Of a stretch of 64,000 nt of DNA, positions 37,375 to 46,621 are shown piece after piece. Made by a program: the position numbers and the translations under genes. Source of the stretch: Bacteroidales bacterium SW299 (GTDB taxonomy: Bacteria > Bacteroidota > Bacteroidia > Bacteroidales > Bacteroidaceae); contig SDWH01000012.1 of assembly GCA_019550975.1 (NCBI GenBank), positions 54,774-118,773 on the forward strand, given 5' to 3'. Numbering within the stretch: position 1 is the first letter of the stretch; the number at the start of each line of letters is the position of its first letter. The notes under the pieces were generated by a model. It was not told where the DNA came from. It worked only from the letters and a program-made list of their open reading frames with translations, and made no database searches.

Positions 37375-37623
37375 GAACAAGCGGAAGCATCCGGATACAG
37401 ATTTAACAATAACAGCCAAATGACACGGCTGAAGTTACCCATTTGACACATACAGGAGAATGGACATTTTCAGCCGCTGCATTTCATGAGAAATTCCGTT
37501 ATCGCACACGCTCCAGAAGCAGCCAGAAGCCAGACAAGCACATGTTTTCTTGATTTATGTCATGAAAACAAGCAAATCACCAAAAAACAGCTACCAAATG
37601 CTTGCCATATAAAGAAAATGACG

Positions 37624-37929
37624 TACATTTGCAATGTGGTTGTGAAACCAGAAGGTAAAAAGATAAAAAATCAGGTATTAGATTTATATTAATATTTTTA
37701 AGGTAAAAAGCAATTTACATTTAGGTATTAATTTAAGGTTTTAAAGGTATTAGATTAAGGTAACAAAGAAGTAAAGTTTTCAAAGATTAATTGTTTTTTC
37801 TCTTGGTAAAGAAGAGATTGATAAAAGGATAACACAAACAAAAATGACTAGACAAAAGATGAAAAGAACCCGTAAAGGGGGTTCTTTAGGATGTCGGCGA
37901 TGTTCATGAATCTGAACCTCGCTTTTTTT
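37624..37929 (+). ncRNA. Candidate small RNA or peptide-coding transcript
   Basis: A 650-base gap separates the convergent nrdG and peptidase genes. Inside it a TACATTTG promoter element (37624-37631) is followed by AT-rich sequence with repeated AGGTATTA (37673, 37723, 37745) and AGGTAA motifs. Further on come a 9-bp stem AAAGAACCC/GGGTTCTTT (about 37864-37888) and a clear intrinsic terminator (GCGATGTTCA/TGAACCTCGC stem and seven T at 37897-37929). The only coding option is a 21-codon frame at 37844-37909 (MTRQKMKRTRKGGSLGC...), very basic, preceded by AAGGAT. Whether the product is an RNA or this peptide is open. Confidence 0.45.
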
Positions 37930-37944
37930 ATGCACCTGCCCGAA

Positions 37945-37999
37945 GAAAAAAGGCTTGCAGCACATTCAGGAAACTGAATTCCGTCATGAACCGCAAGCC
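37945..37999 (-). terminator. Terminator of the S9 peptidase gene
   Basis: On the minus strand GGCTTGC (37999-37993) pairs with GCAAGCC (37958-37952) around an inner ATTCAG/CTGAAT hairpin, followed by a T run at 37951-37946. Confidence 0.75.
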
Positions 38000-38028
38000 C
38001 TTGTCATATAAACATACTGCGATGGCCG

Positions 38029-40461
38029 TTACCTCCGCGGTATGTCAACCGAAGTTTCTTTTTTCCCTTTCAGATGCTCTGAGAAGAAGTCTACCATCCT
38101 CCAATAGAAATATTCATCCATGTCGCCGAATCCGTGACGCTGGCCGGGAAGAATCAGCATGTCGAAACGCTTGTTGGCACGGATCAGGGCATTGACCACG
38201 CGAATCGTATTCCCGGGATGCACATTATTGTCTATATCACCGTGCACAAGCATCAGATGTCCCTTCAGCTGCTTCACAATATCCGGATTGGTGGCGATAC
38301 GGTAAGCAAAGGTAGTATCCCCTTTCTCCGAGATCTCTTCCTTCACTCCATGATGGGTTTCGCTCCACCAGCGGTTATAGATGCGGTTGTCATGGTTTCC
38401 GGCACACGAAACGGCTGCCTTATAGAAGTCCGGATACTGGCAGATGGCTGCGGTCGACATGAAGCCGCCTCCCGAATGTCCGTGGATGCCGACGCGGTCG
38501 ATGTCGATAAAGGAGTAACGTGCAGCAAGCTGCTCTACGGCTGCCTTATGATCGGCCAGCGGATAATCGCGCATATTGCCGTAGCCGTAATTATGATACC
38601 ATTTCGAACGGCTGGGATGACCTCCGCGCTGGCCTACGGATATCACGATGAAACCAGCCTGCGCCAAACGGTCGGTACGCACACTCATGCGGGTGAACGG
38701 GTAATAAACCGCCTCAACCTGCGGGCCCGGATATACGTAGTCGATAATCGGATAAACTTTGGTCGAGTCGAAGTCGAACGGCTTGTACATCACTCCATAC
38801 AGGTCAGTCACTCCATCAGCCGCTTTCACCTTGAACAGTTCGGGGAATTGATACCCGGCGAGCTTAAGCTGCGAAAAGTCACTTTCCTGAATGGTCATCA
38901 CCTTGTTTCCGTTCCGGTCAATCAGATCGGTGCAGGGAACGGTATTTACCCGCGAATAGTTGTCAACAAAGAAACGGGCGTCGTCATCGGCCTTCACCTG
39001 ATGAAAATAATCTCCTTTCGTCAGCAGCTTCAGTCCGCTTCCGTCAGCATTCACTTTATAGAGGTGCTCATAATACGGATTCTCATCCTTCTCGCGCCCG
39101 TTTGCGATGAAATAAACGGTGCGTGTCGCCTCGTCCACCTTCAGCACACGCTCTACGTGCCAAGGTCCCGAAGTGATGCGGTTCTTCAGGTTTCCCTTGT
39201 CATCATACAGATACAGATGCGCCCATCCGTCGCGTTCGCTCCACTGAATGAACTCCTTGCCTCCGTTGAACACCTCAATCGGACGGGTTTCCTGATAAGT
39301 GTTCATGCGTTCTTCCACGATTGGCACAATCGAATCCTGCCCGACCGTATAGGTGCACACGTCTATGCGGTGCAGGTCGCGGCTGCTGCGGGTGAGGAAG
39401 AAACGGTTGTTGTCGCCCTGCCACACCGAGGGAGCGAACTCCTTGTCACGCTGCTTCTGTTCACGAGGCTTGAACGAAAGGTCGAGCGACTGGTTCTTCC
39501 AGGCCGATGTTTTGATTTCCTTCCGCGTGTTGTTCTGCATGTCAAACAGATACAGATGATATTCGGGCATGCCCGTTTCGCCAGGCATCTCATACTTATA
39601 AGTTTCGAGCGTAGGGCGCGGCTCGGCAACAGAGTTGATAACCCACAGAGGCTTCACATCAGTCTGGTCAAGAACGATGGTCACATAATACCGCGAATCG
39701 GGCGACCAGGCACCCCACACACCCCTGCGCTTTCCGTTGCACAACGTATCAGTGTTCAACATGCTGTAAGGGATTCCATAGCCGAAATCGGGAGTGCCGT
39801 CCTTGGTAAGCTGCACTTCAACGATGGTGCTGTCCTTTTCGTCCTTCTGCGCCTTGCGGTAGTCCTCAATGCTCATCCGGTAAAGGTTGCAGTCTTTGGC
39901 GTAAACCACCGTCTTTTCATCCGGAGAAACCGACGCCCATCCCAGCCTCTTCGGTTCTTTTTCCGCCTCTTCCAGATGGGTCAGCTTGCGAGTCGGGTAA
40001 TCATACGAGAAATAATATACCTTCTTTTCCTTCTTGCCGGACTTCTTTCCTTTTTCCGGCTTCTCGTCTTGCGAAGACACCACTTCAAACGTAAAGGTGC
40101 GCCCGTCCTCCTTTGCCTTCAAGTTGCGGATAGGGAGCTGGCGAGCCTCAAAAGGATCGTGCATGATTGCCGTCAGCTCGGAGGCAAGCTGCTCACGGTC
40201 GAAAAGCAATTCTTTCGAGCGAGCCGAGGGATTCACTACATACCAGAACGTGCCTTCACTGGTCTTATAGGTAAACCAGAAAGAATCGCCCTTCTGAAAC
40301 CAATGCGGATCGACCGTTGTAGAAAACAGCATGTGGTCGAGTTTGGATTTGGTAAACTTTTCAGCCTGAAGGTATTCGGGAAGGCGCTCCTGCGCATAGG
40401 CAGAGGGTGCGGCACACAGACTTCCCGCCAATACCGTGGCAACAAACAAATGTTTCATCAT
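38029..40461 (-). CDS. S9 family peptidase (dipeptidyl-peptidase IV type)
   Basis: 810 residues with a signal peptide (HLFVATVLAGSLCAAPSAYA); a second ATG one codon later is equivalent. The N-terminal beta-propeller (DPPIV N-domain, about 100-540) contains LGWASVSPDEKTVVYAKDCN and GVWGAWSPDSRYYVTIV. The C-terminal alpha/beta-hydrolase has the nucleophile elbow GIHGHSGGGFMS, Asp in LVHGDIDNNVHPGN and His in LPGQRHGFGDMDEYFYWRMV. It releases N-terminal dipeptides, often X-Pro or X-Ala, in the periplasm. The gene is monocistronic with its own promoter and terminator. Confidence 0.93.
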   Translation of the reverse strand: MMKHLFVATVLAGSLCAAPSAYAQERLPEYLQAEKFTKSKLDHMLFSTTVDPHWFQKGDSFWFTYKTSEGTFWYVVNPSARSKELLFDREQLASELTAIMHDPFEARQLPIRNLKAKEDGRTFTFEVVSSQDEKPEKGKKSGKKEKKVYYFSYDYPTRKLTHLEEAEKEPKRLGWASVSPDEKTVVYAKDCNLYRMSIEDYRKAQKDEKDSTIVEVQLTKDGTPDFGYGIPYSMLNTDTLCNGKRRGVWGAWSPDSRYYVTIVLDQTDVKPLWVINSVAEPRPTLETYKYEMPGETGMPEYHLYLFDMQNNTRKEIKTSAWKNQSLDLSFKPREQKQRDKEFAPSVWQGDNNRFFLTRSSRDLHRIDVCTYTVGQDSIVPIVEERMNTYQETRPIEVFNGGKEFIQWSERDGWAHLYLYDDKGNLKNRITSGPWHVERVLKVDEATRTVYFIANGREKDENPYYEHLYKVNADGSGLKLLTKGDYFHQVKADDDARFFVDNYSRVNTVPCTDLIDRNGNKVMTIQESDFSQLKLAGYQFPELFKVKAADGVTDLYGVMYKPFDFDSTKVYPIIDYVYPGPQVEAVYYPFTRMSVRTDRLAQAGFIVISVGQRGGHPSRSKWYHNYGYGNMRDYPLADHKAAVEQLAARYSFIDIDRVGIHGHSGGGFMSTAAICQYPDFYKAAVSCAGNHDNRIYNRWWSETHHGVKEEISEKGDTTFAYRIATNPDIVKQLKGHLMLVHGDIDNNVHPGNTIRVVNALIRANKRFDMLILPGQRHGFGDMDEYFYWRMVDFFSEHLKGKKETSVDIPRR

Positions 40462-40538
40462 ATCATTAATTATTTACAAATTGTAGTCATAAACGCATTC
40501 GCGCAAAGAGGAGGTCAACTATCCCCAAGTTTCACCGA

Positions 40539-40546
40539 CAAAAATA
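40539..40546 (-). promoter_or_regulatory. -7 element TATTTTTG for the S9 peptidase gene
   Basis: On the minus strand TATTTTTG fits TAnnTTTG and lies 77 bases before the start codon. Confidence 0.5.
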
Positions 40547-40667
40547 AGGATTTTCCGTAAAAGACAAGCCTTTGTCCGCATAAAAGTCTGAGGCACACCA
40601 ACCTCTTCACTCCAGTGAGGAGATAAAAATGACGGGATTCTTTTCCAGAAATTCCGTCATAGCCGCC

Positions 40668-40705
40668 TCAAAAAAAAGAGGCCGCCGAGAATCGCTCCCG
40701 GCAGC
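40668..40705 (-). terminator. Terminator of the tsaB-rseP gene cluster
   Basis: On the minus strand a GC-rich stem (GCCGGGA/TCTCGGC region, 40702-40684) is followed by GGCCTC and eight T (to 40670), 25 bases after the rseP stop. The remaining 40462-40667 holds the S9 peptidase leader and promoter and an imperfect palindrome near 40600. Confidence 0.75.
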
Positions 40706-40729
40706 CCCGTATGGCATTACGTAAGTTTG

Positions 40730-42070
40730 TCAGAACAAGAACCTCATCACATCGTTGAAGTTTGCCCAAATGAGCAGGCCGAACAGCAGGAACATTCCCA
40801 CCACCTGCGCATATTCCAGGAACTTGTCGCTCGGCTTGCGGCGCGCGATGATTTCGTAAAGCAGGAACAGCACATGCCCGCCATCGAGCGCCGGAATCGG
40901 AAGAAGATTCATCACGGCCAGGATGATAGACAAAAATGCAGTCATCTCCCAGAAACGCTGCCAGTCCCATACCTTCGGGAAAATGCTCCCGATCGTGCCG
41001 AATCCTCCCAGACTCTTGGCGCCTTCCGCCGTAAACACATACTTCATGTCGTTTACATATCCCTTCAGCGTGTTAATACCCAGCGTCACGCCGGCAGGGA
41101 ACGACTGGAAAAAGCCATAATCCACCTCAGTCACCTTATAGTCGGGAATGCTTCCGATTGCGGCAACCTTAAAGTTCGAATCGGTCTGTACATTCACCGT
41201 ATCGCGTACACCTGCACGGGAGTAGACCAGCGAAAACTCGGCGGAAGTTTTCTTCTCCAGTTCAGCTTTCGCCTTAAGCACGTTCATTTCATGCTGGAAC
41301 TCGTTCCACGATGCCAGCGGCTTGCCGTTGAACGCCAGCAACGAATCTCCCTTCTGTATGCCCGCCTTGGCAAATCCGCCCCCGGCAAGCACAGAGTCTA
41401 CGACATTCGGACAAAACAGATCCATAAACATCGGATCTTCTTTCGCCACGTCCAGCAGGCTCAGTTCCGGCATAAGAATCTTCTTTTCTTCTCCATTGCG
41501 AAGCACCGTCACTTCGCGCGCCTCCACAACGCTCCGTATCATATCCATGTTGAAACGGGTCAGTTCCTTTCCGTCCGCACGCTTGAGGATATCACCGTCG
41601 CGGAATCCTATCTTCTGAGCCTGTTCGTTAAACTTCATTCCATACGTCATGTCGCCCAAGGCCGTATAACGCTCGCCCCACGCATACAAAATCATGGAAT
41701 AGATAAACAAAGCCAGCAGAAAGTTCATCAGCACACCGCCAATCATCACCAGCAGACGCTGCCATGCCGGTTTGGAACGGAACTCCCAGGGCTGAGGCGG
41801 CCGCTTCATCTGTTCGGTATCCATCGATTCGTCGATCATGCCCGAAATTTTGCAGTATCCGCCTACGGGCAGCCATCCCACACCATATTCCGTGTCACTG
41901 TTCTTCGGCTTGTACTTGAACAAAGAAAACCAAGGATCAAAGAATATATAAAACTTCTCCACACGAATCTTGAACAGACGCGCAAAGAAAAAATGTCCGC
42001 CTTCATGCACAATCACCAGCAACGAAAGGCTGAGAACGAGCTGCAAGGCGCGAATCAAAAACGTTTCCAT
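40730..42070 (-). CDS. rseP: RIP metalloprotease RseP (site-2 protease)
   Basis: 446 residues. The zinc motif VIVHEGGHFFFARLF lies in the first membrane helix and the second active-site motif MNLLPIPALDGGHVLF in the third. Two PDZ domains lie between them (FNEQAQKIGFRDGDILKRAD and GGGFAKAGIQKGDSLLAFNG). It cuts membrane-embedded anti-sigma factors or signal peptides inside the inner membrane. It is the last gene of the cluster, 48 bases after dxr. Confidence 0.95.
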   Translation of the reverse strand: METFLIRALQLVLSLSLLVIVHEGGHFFFARLFKIRVEKFYIFFDPWFSLFKYKPKNSDTEYGVGWLPVGGYCKISGMIDESMDTEQMKRPPQPWEFRSKPAWQRLLVMIGGVLMNFLLALFIYSMILYAWGERYTALGDMTYGMKFNEQAQKIGFRDGDILKRADGKELTRFNMDMIRSVVEAREVTVLRNGEEKKILMPELSLLDVAKEDPMFMDLFCPNVVDSVLAGGGFAKAGIQKGDSLLAFNGKPLASWNEFQHEMNVLKAKAELEKKTSAEFSLVYSRAGVRDTVNVQTDSNFKVAAIGSIPDYKVTEVDYGFFQSFPAGVTLGINTLKGYVNDMKYVFTAEGAKSLGGFGTIGSIFPKVWDWQRFWEMTAFLSIILAVMNLLPIPALDGGHVLFLLYEIIARRKPSDKFLEYAQVVGMFLLFGLLIWANFNDVMRFLF

Positions 42071-42118
42071 TCTACTTTAAATTCTTGTTTTATAATTAAA
42101 CCATAACTGTTCTTCATC

Positions 42119-43276
42119 TCATTTCACTCCGTTTATCACCAGTTCGGCGGCGATACGGCGTGTTTCGGCATCCGTTTCCACATAATCCGTATAATCGGGA
42201 ATCTGTATAAACGGCACGCGGGCCATTGCCTTCTCGATGACATCGCTCATTCCGAGGAAAGAAATCTTGTCGCTCAGAAAAGCTGACACAACCACTTCGT
42301 TGGCTGCATTGACTATACACGGCATGTTCCCTCCCTGATGCAAGGCTTCGTATGCCAGCGCCAGGTTACGGAAACGGGCAGTGTCCGGCTTTTCAAAAGT
42401 CAACGTACTGTATTTCGAAAAGTCCAGCCGTTCGCCCGACAAGTGTACACGGCGGGGATAGGAAAAGGCATACTGTATGGGCAAGCGCATGTCAGGAACT
42501 CCCAGTTGAGCCTTCACCGCTCCATCCTCAAATTCAACCATGGAATGAATCACCGACTGGGGGTGAACCACCACCTCTATCTGGTCGGGACGCACGCCAA
42601 AGAGCCATTTGGCTTCCATCACTTCAAATCCCTTGTTCATCATCGAAGCCGAGTCGACGGTGATTTTCGCTCCCATGTGCCAGTTCGGGTGCTTCAGAGC
42701 CTGCTCTTTCGTAACAGTCTGCAACTGATCCATCGTATAAGTGCGGAACGGTCCGCCGGAAGCAGTAAGAATCACCTTATGCACCGGGTTGTTCATTTCC
42801 AGACACTGGAAAACCGCTGAATGCTCCGAATCGACCGGCAAGATAGGCGCGTGATACTCATTCGCCAGCCTGGTGACAAGTTCTCCCGCCACGACTAACG
42901 TTTCCTTATTGGCAAGCGCGATTGTTTTTCCGGCCTTGATGGCATTTATCGTCGGACGCAGTCCCGCATAGCCCACCATCGCCGTAAGCACGATGTCTAT
43001 CGGCCCTGCCTCAACAACCTGCGACAAGGCATCGTTCCCTGCATAAACCTTTACAGGGAGATCCTCCAACGCATCCTTGAGCTGCAAGTACCTGTCTTCG
43101 TTGGCTATAACCACAACCTCCGGATGAAACTTGCGTGCCTGTTCAGCCAGCAGGTCCGCCTTATTGTTCGCCGTAAGCGCATACACCTCATACAAATCGG
43201 GATGTTCTTCTATCACCTGAAGAGCCTGCGTCCCGATAGAGCCTGTAGAGCCCAATATAGCAATCTGTTTCTTCAT
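42119..43276 (-). CDS. dxr: 1-deoxy-D-xylulose 5-phosphate reductoisomerase
   Basis: 385 residues from MKKQIAILGSTGSIGTQALQ; the frame begins 20 codons earlier inside the peptidase gene. The NADPH site GSTGSIG, LANKETLVVAGELV, the metal and substrate loop LPVDSEHSAVFQCL and TASGGPFR are intact. It makes methylerythritol phosphate, the second step of the MEP isoprenoid pathway. Confidence 0.96.
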   Translation of the reverse strand: MKKQIAILGSTGSIGTQALQVIEEHPDLYEVYALTANNKADLLAEQARKFHPEVVVIANEDRYLQLKDALEDLPVKVYAGNDALSQVVEAGPIDIVLTAMVGYAGLRPTINAIKAGKTIALANKETLVVAGELVTRLANEYHAPILPVDSEHSAVFQCLEMNNPVHKVILTASGGPFRTYTMDQLQTVTKEQALKHPNWHMGAKITVDSASMMNKGFEVMEAKWLFGVRPDQIEVVVHPQSVIHSMVEFEDGAVKAQLGVPDMRLPIQYAFSYPRRVHLSGERLDFSKYSTLTFEKPDTARFRNLALAYEALHQGGNMPCIVNAANEVVVSAFLSDKISFLGMSDVIEKAMARVPFIQIPDYTDYVETDAETRRIAAELVINGVK

Positions 43277-43280
43277 AAGT

Positions 43281-44138
43281 CTAAAAAACGATATATTTAG
43301 CCGGATTGATAGCCTGCCCTTTGTGCCACAATTCAAAATGCAGATGCGGCTCAGAGCGCTTGTCGTCCGATTTTCCAGTCAAAGCAATAACTTCTCCGCC
43401 TTTCACGCGGTCGCCCACCTGTTTCATCAGCGAACCGCAATTCTTGTATATGGTTATAAAATTCTGCACATGCTGGACCTGAATGATATATCCGTAGTCC
43501 ATTGCATACCCGGCAAACACCACGGTTCCGTCTAAGGCCGACAGCACACTTCCTCCGGAAGCCGTAGCCAAATCTACGCCGAAATGCTTTTCTTCAGGAT
43601 TGAATTCCGTCGTTATGACACCCCGTGACGGACGATAGAAAATAAGTCCGGTCACTTCCGTACGTTCTGATACCGAACGCAGGTTATAGCGTTCTTTCCG
43701 CTCATATTCCTGACGAAAACGCTCTTCTTCCTGTGTGCGCGACATCAGTTCTTCCGTACGTATGCTGGTAAGCGAATCCATCGAGCCGACCGTATCCGTC
43801 TTGACACGCCCTTCAAGTATATCCTGAATATTCATGATATACATCTTCTGACGATTCAAAGCCTCGGCAAGCGAATCCGCCCGAAGCGCATTGTCCACCA
43901 CCTGCGCACGGACTTCACTGTTCATATAGCCGGGCAGATAATTGCGCAAAGGCGTAAAAGCGATAATCAGAGCGGCAATCAGAAAGATGACAGTACATGC
44001 AGACAGAAGCACAGACAATCCGTTCAGTTTTGAAACATGGATGCCCACCACTTCTTCCAGCGTATTCTCGTTGATGACCGTCAACTTATACTTGAACTTG
44101 AAGTTCCTCCAGAATGCCTTATGTCCTGAGTTCTTCAT
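43281..44138 (-). CDS. M23 family metallopeptidase, membrane-anchored
   Basis: 285 residues. A cytoplasmic N-terminus of about 40 residues is followed by one membrane helix (LLSACTVIFLIAALIIAF), a coiled coil (about 80-150) and a C-terminal lysostaphin-like domain. The zinc ligands are visible in KHFGVDLATASG (HxxxD) and PHLHFELWH (HxH). Family members cut peptidoglycan cross-links or act as scaffold activators of cell division. Stop lies 4 bases before the dxr start. Confidence 0.92.
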   Translation of the reverse strand: MKNSGHKAFWRNFKFKYKLTVINENTLEEVVGIHVSKLNGLSVLLSACTVIFLIAALIIAFTPLRNYLPGYMNSEVRAQVVDNALRADSLAEALNRQKMYIMNIQDILEGRVKTDTVGSMDSLTSIRTEELMSRTQEEERFRQEYERKERYNLRSVSERTEVTGLIFYRPSRGVITTEFNPEEKHFGVDLATASGGSVLSALDGTVVFAGYAMDYGYIIQVQHVQNFITIYKNCGSLMKQVGDRVKGGEVIALTGKSDDKRSEPHLHFELWHKGQAINPAKYIVF

Positions 44139-44150
44139 AACACAGCCGCT

Positions 44151-44666
44151 TTAATCCAACAATCCGTCAGGCACATCCACATGTACGGCCTTATTTTCCC
44201 TGTCTACATCCAGAATAAACTCTTCGTGAGCAGGAAGCAGCAGCTCCTTCCCTTCTTTCTCTATTACAAAAAGCACATTGATTGTCGAATCGTCCACACC
44301 GACTATCTCTCCCAGAAAGCCATGATTCTTGTCTATCACCTTAAAGCCCTCAAATATATTCCACGACAAGGCTGCATCCCCGTCCTCTTCCGCATATCTG
44401 ATCGGGAAATAGACCTCGACATTTGTAAACATGCGCGCTTTTTCGGCAGTATCCACCCCCTCAAACTTTACCAAAGCCACATTGCTGCTCTTGAAACGAT
44501 ACTCTTCGATAAAGAAAGGGACAAATATTCCGTCGAGCAGAAGCACCAGATAATCGCAGTCCGCACGGTCAAAAATGTCATCAGAGAAAGTAAACGATAC
44601 TTCTCCCCTCACCCCATGCGGCTTGTTTATGACACCTATCTTATATACTTCCTCTTTTCTGATCAT
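44151..44666 (-). CDS. rimM: Ribosome maturation factor RimM
   Basis: 171 residues: an N-terminal beta-barrel with [20 protein letters not shown], typical of RimM, and a C-terminal PRC-barrel ([40 protein letters not shown]). It helps assemble the head of the 30S subunit. It lies 6 bases after murA. Confidence 0.95.
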   Translation of the reverse strand: MIRKEEVYKIGVINKPHGVRGEVSFTFSDDIFDRADCDYLVLLLDGIFVPFFIEEYRFKSSNVALVKFEGVDTAEKARMFTNVEVYFPIRYAEEDGDAALSWNIFEGFKVIDKNHGFLGEIVGVDDSTINVLFVIEKEGKELLLPAHEEFILDVDRENKAVHVDVPDGLLD

Positions 44667-44672
44667 ATGCTG

Positions 44673-45980
44673 TCATTCGATTCGTGTAATCCGGGCACCC
44701 AAAGCAGTCAGGCGCTGCTCTATATTCTGATAACCACGGTCAATCTGTTCAATATTATGAATGCGGCTGATGCCTTCAGCTCCCAAGGCCGCTATCAGCA
44801 GCGCGATTCCTGCACGGATATCCGGCGAAGTCATGTTTCCGCCACGCAGACAAAAGCCCCGGTCATGCCCGATCACCACCGCCCGGTGCGGATCACACAA
44901 TATAATCTGAGCTCCCATGTCAATCAGCTTGTCCACAAAGAACAGGCGGCTTTCAAACATCTTCTGATGGATCAGCACGCTTCCTTTTGCCTGAGTAGCA
45001 ACAACCAGCATCACACTGAGCAAATCCGGAGTCAGACCCGGCCAGGGCGCGTCGGCTATCGTCATGATAGAACCGTCGAGAAAGGTTTCGATCTGATAAT
45101 GTTCCTGCGCCGGCACAAAAATATCATCATTGCGCTGCTCCACCCGGATGCCCAGCCGGCGGAAACTGTCGGGAATGATTCCCAGATTCTCATAAGAAAC
45201 ATCCTTGATCGTTATCTCACTCCCTGTCATTGCTGCCATACCGATAAAGCTGCCCACCTCAATCATATCCGGAAGCGCACGGTGCGTGCATCCTTTCAGG
45301 CTGCTTACTCCTTCGATTGTCAGAAGGTTAGACGCAATGCCCGAGATTCGCGCTCCCATACGGTTCAGCATCTTGCACAACTGCTGTATATACGGTTCAC
45401 ACGCCGCATTATAAATGACAGTCGTTCCTTCTGCCAGAACAGCAGTCATGATGATGTTGGCCGTTCCGGTTATGGAAGCCTCGTCAAGCAACATATAAGT
45501 GCCTCTCAGTTTGTCAGCCGAAATGCGGAACAAGCCTTCCGATGCGTCATAATCGAATTTCGCCCCCAGTTTCTGGATTCCGAGAAAGTGCGTATCCAGC
45601 CGGCGGCGTCCGATCTTATCCCCTCCGGGCTTGGATATCATCGCCTTCCCGAAGCGGGCTACCAACGGACCGACAAGCATGACAGAACCTCTTAACTTGG
45701 AACACCGCGAAAGAAACTCTTCGGTTTCCAGATAAGCCAGATTGATGTTATCCGCCTTGAACGTGTAAGTGTCGCTTCCAGTCTTCGACACCTGCACTCC
45801 CATATCGCGGAGCAACTGAATCAGGTTGTTCACATCCAGAATGTTCGGGATATTGCTGACCGTCACTTCCTCATCGGTCAGCAAGGTTGCGCAAAGCACT
45901 TGCAGCACTTCATTTTTCGCCCCTTGCGGAGTGATTTCCCCATTCAGTTTATATCCGCCTTCGATGACAAACGAAGCCAT
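44673..45980 (-). CDS. murA: UDP-N-acetylglucosamine 1-carboxyvinyltransferase, Asp-type active site
   Basis: 435 residues, full-length EPSP-synthase fold: [60 protein letters not shown] and [16 protein letters not shown]. It adds enolpyruvate to UDP-GlcNAc, the first committed step of peptidoglycan synthesis. The catalytic loop reads [10 protein letters not shown] where E. coli MurA has GGC: Asp121 (codon 45620-45618) replaces the Cys115 that fosfomycin alkylates. Such Cys-to-Asp forms in Mycobacterium, Chlamydia and Borrelia are active but fosfomycin-resistant. Confidence 0.95.
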   Translation of the reverse strand: MASFVIEGGYKLNGEITPQGAKNEVLQVLCATLLTDEEVTVSNIPNILDVNNLIQLLRDMGVQVSKTGSDTYTFKADNINLAYLETEEFLSRCSKLRGSVMLVGPLVARFGKAMISKPGGDKIGRRRLDTHFLGIQKLGAKFDYDASEGLFRISADKLRGTYMLLDEASITGTANIIMTAVLAEGTTVIYNAACEPYIQQLCKMLNRMGARISGIASNLLTIEGVSSLKGCTHRALPDMIEVGSFIGMAAMTGSEITIKDVSYENLGIIPDSFRRLGIRVEQRNDDIFVPAQEHYQIETFLDGSIMTIADAPWPGLTPDLLSVMLVVATQAKGSVLIHQKMFESRLFFVDKLIDMGAQIILCDPHRAVVIGHDRGFCLRGGNMTSPDIRAGIALLIAALGAEGISRIHNIEQIDRGYQNIEQRLTALGARITRIE

Positions 45981-45986
45981 AGCATT

Positions 45987-46589
45987 TTAATATTTACGTT
46001 TCTGATTATTGTTCTGCTGCCCCTGACGGCGCCGAGGAATCAGCATACGCTGTTCAACCAAATGATAATCGGCAGCGGAAAGCTTTATTTTCCCTCCGGA
46101 CAGTTCGCAAAGATCATCCAGAATCTTCTGATCTTCTACTCCGTCCTTATTCCAGTTGATATAATCCTTTTTCATGTGGTTGGCGATGTAACGGACAAGA
46201 ACATCTTTCTCTTCGCCCTCCGGATAGGCAACCGCAATCTTAATCAGATCCTGTATCAAACGGCCATAATGACGGTAGTTAATCTTATTCGGCGAATAAG
46301 GAATCTGTTCCGGCTTCACTTCCAGACTTTCTTTCTTCACCACCTCCACCGGATAATCTATATCCAGTTTGAAATCAGACATGATTGCCAGATGGTCCCA
46401 CAGCTTGTGGCGATAGTCTTCCATGTCGCGCAATTGAGGAAACATTCCTCCCATGATGTTCACAATGGTATTGGCGCAGCGCTGGCGCTCCGCACGGTCT
46501 TCAATGGTCAGTGCATGGTCAACCATATTCTGCACGCTTCTTCCGTATTCAGGAAGAGGCAATTTTCGTTGTTGGGTATTATATTCCAT
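45987..46589 (-). CDS. DUF4290 domain-containing protein
   Basis: 200 residues from MEYNTQQRKLPLPEYGRSVQ. It is a soluble, largely helical protein with the motifs MGGMFPQLRDMEDYRHKLWD and INYRHYGRLIQDLIKIAVAY, and a basic Gln/Asn-rich tail (RRRQGQQNNNQKRKY). DUF4290 is confined to Bacteroidetes and commonly sits next to murA. Its function is unknown; the basic tail may bind nucleic acid (inference). Confidence 0.88.
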   Translation of the reverse strand: MEYNTQQRKLPLPEYGRSVQNMVDHALTIEDRAERQRCANTIVNIMGGMFPQLRDMEDYRHKLWDHLAIMSDFKLDIDYPVEVVKKESLEVKPEQIPYSPNKINYRHYGRLIQDLIKIAVAYPEGEEKDVLVRYIANHMKKDYINWNKDGVEDQKILDDLCELSGGKIKLSAADYHLVEQRMLIPRRRQGQQNNNQKRKY

Positions 46590-46621
46590 ATCAATAAGTT
46601 GTTCTAAAAACAAATAAACTG

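Noticed and set aside
37486..37692. A 68-codon frame in the gap after nrdG
   Set aside because: It overlaps the proposed promoter, is rich in low-complexity AT sequence and has no recognisable features.
38134..40560. An 808-codon open frame antisense to the S9 peptidase gene
   Set aside because: It is the complement of a clear, full-length S9 peptidase with all catalytic motifs; the antisense translation is rich in His, Arg, Ile and Val without domains, as expected from a codon-biased sense gene.
40727..42106. A 459-codon frame antisense to rseP
   Set aside because: A shadow of the RseP gene, which has both zinc motifs; the antisense product is His/Gln-rich and featureless.
44181..45695. 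A 504-codon frame antisense to rimM and murA
   Set aside because: It crosses two well-recognised genes on the other strand and shows no family motif.
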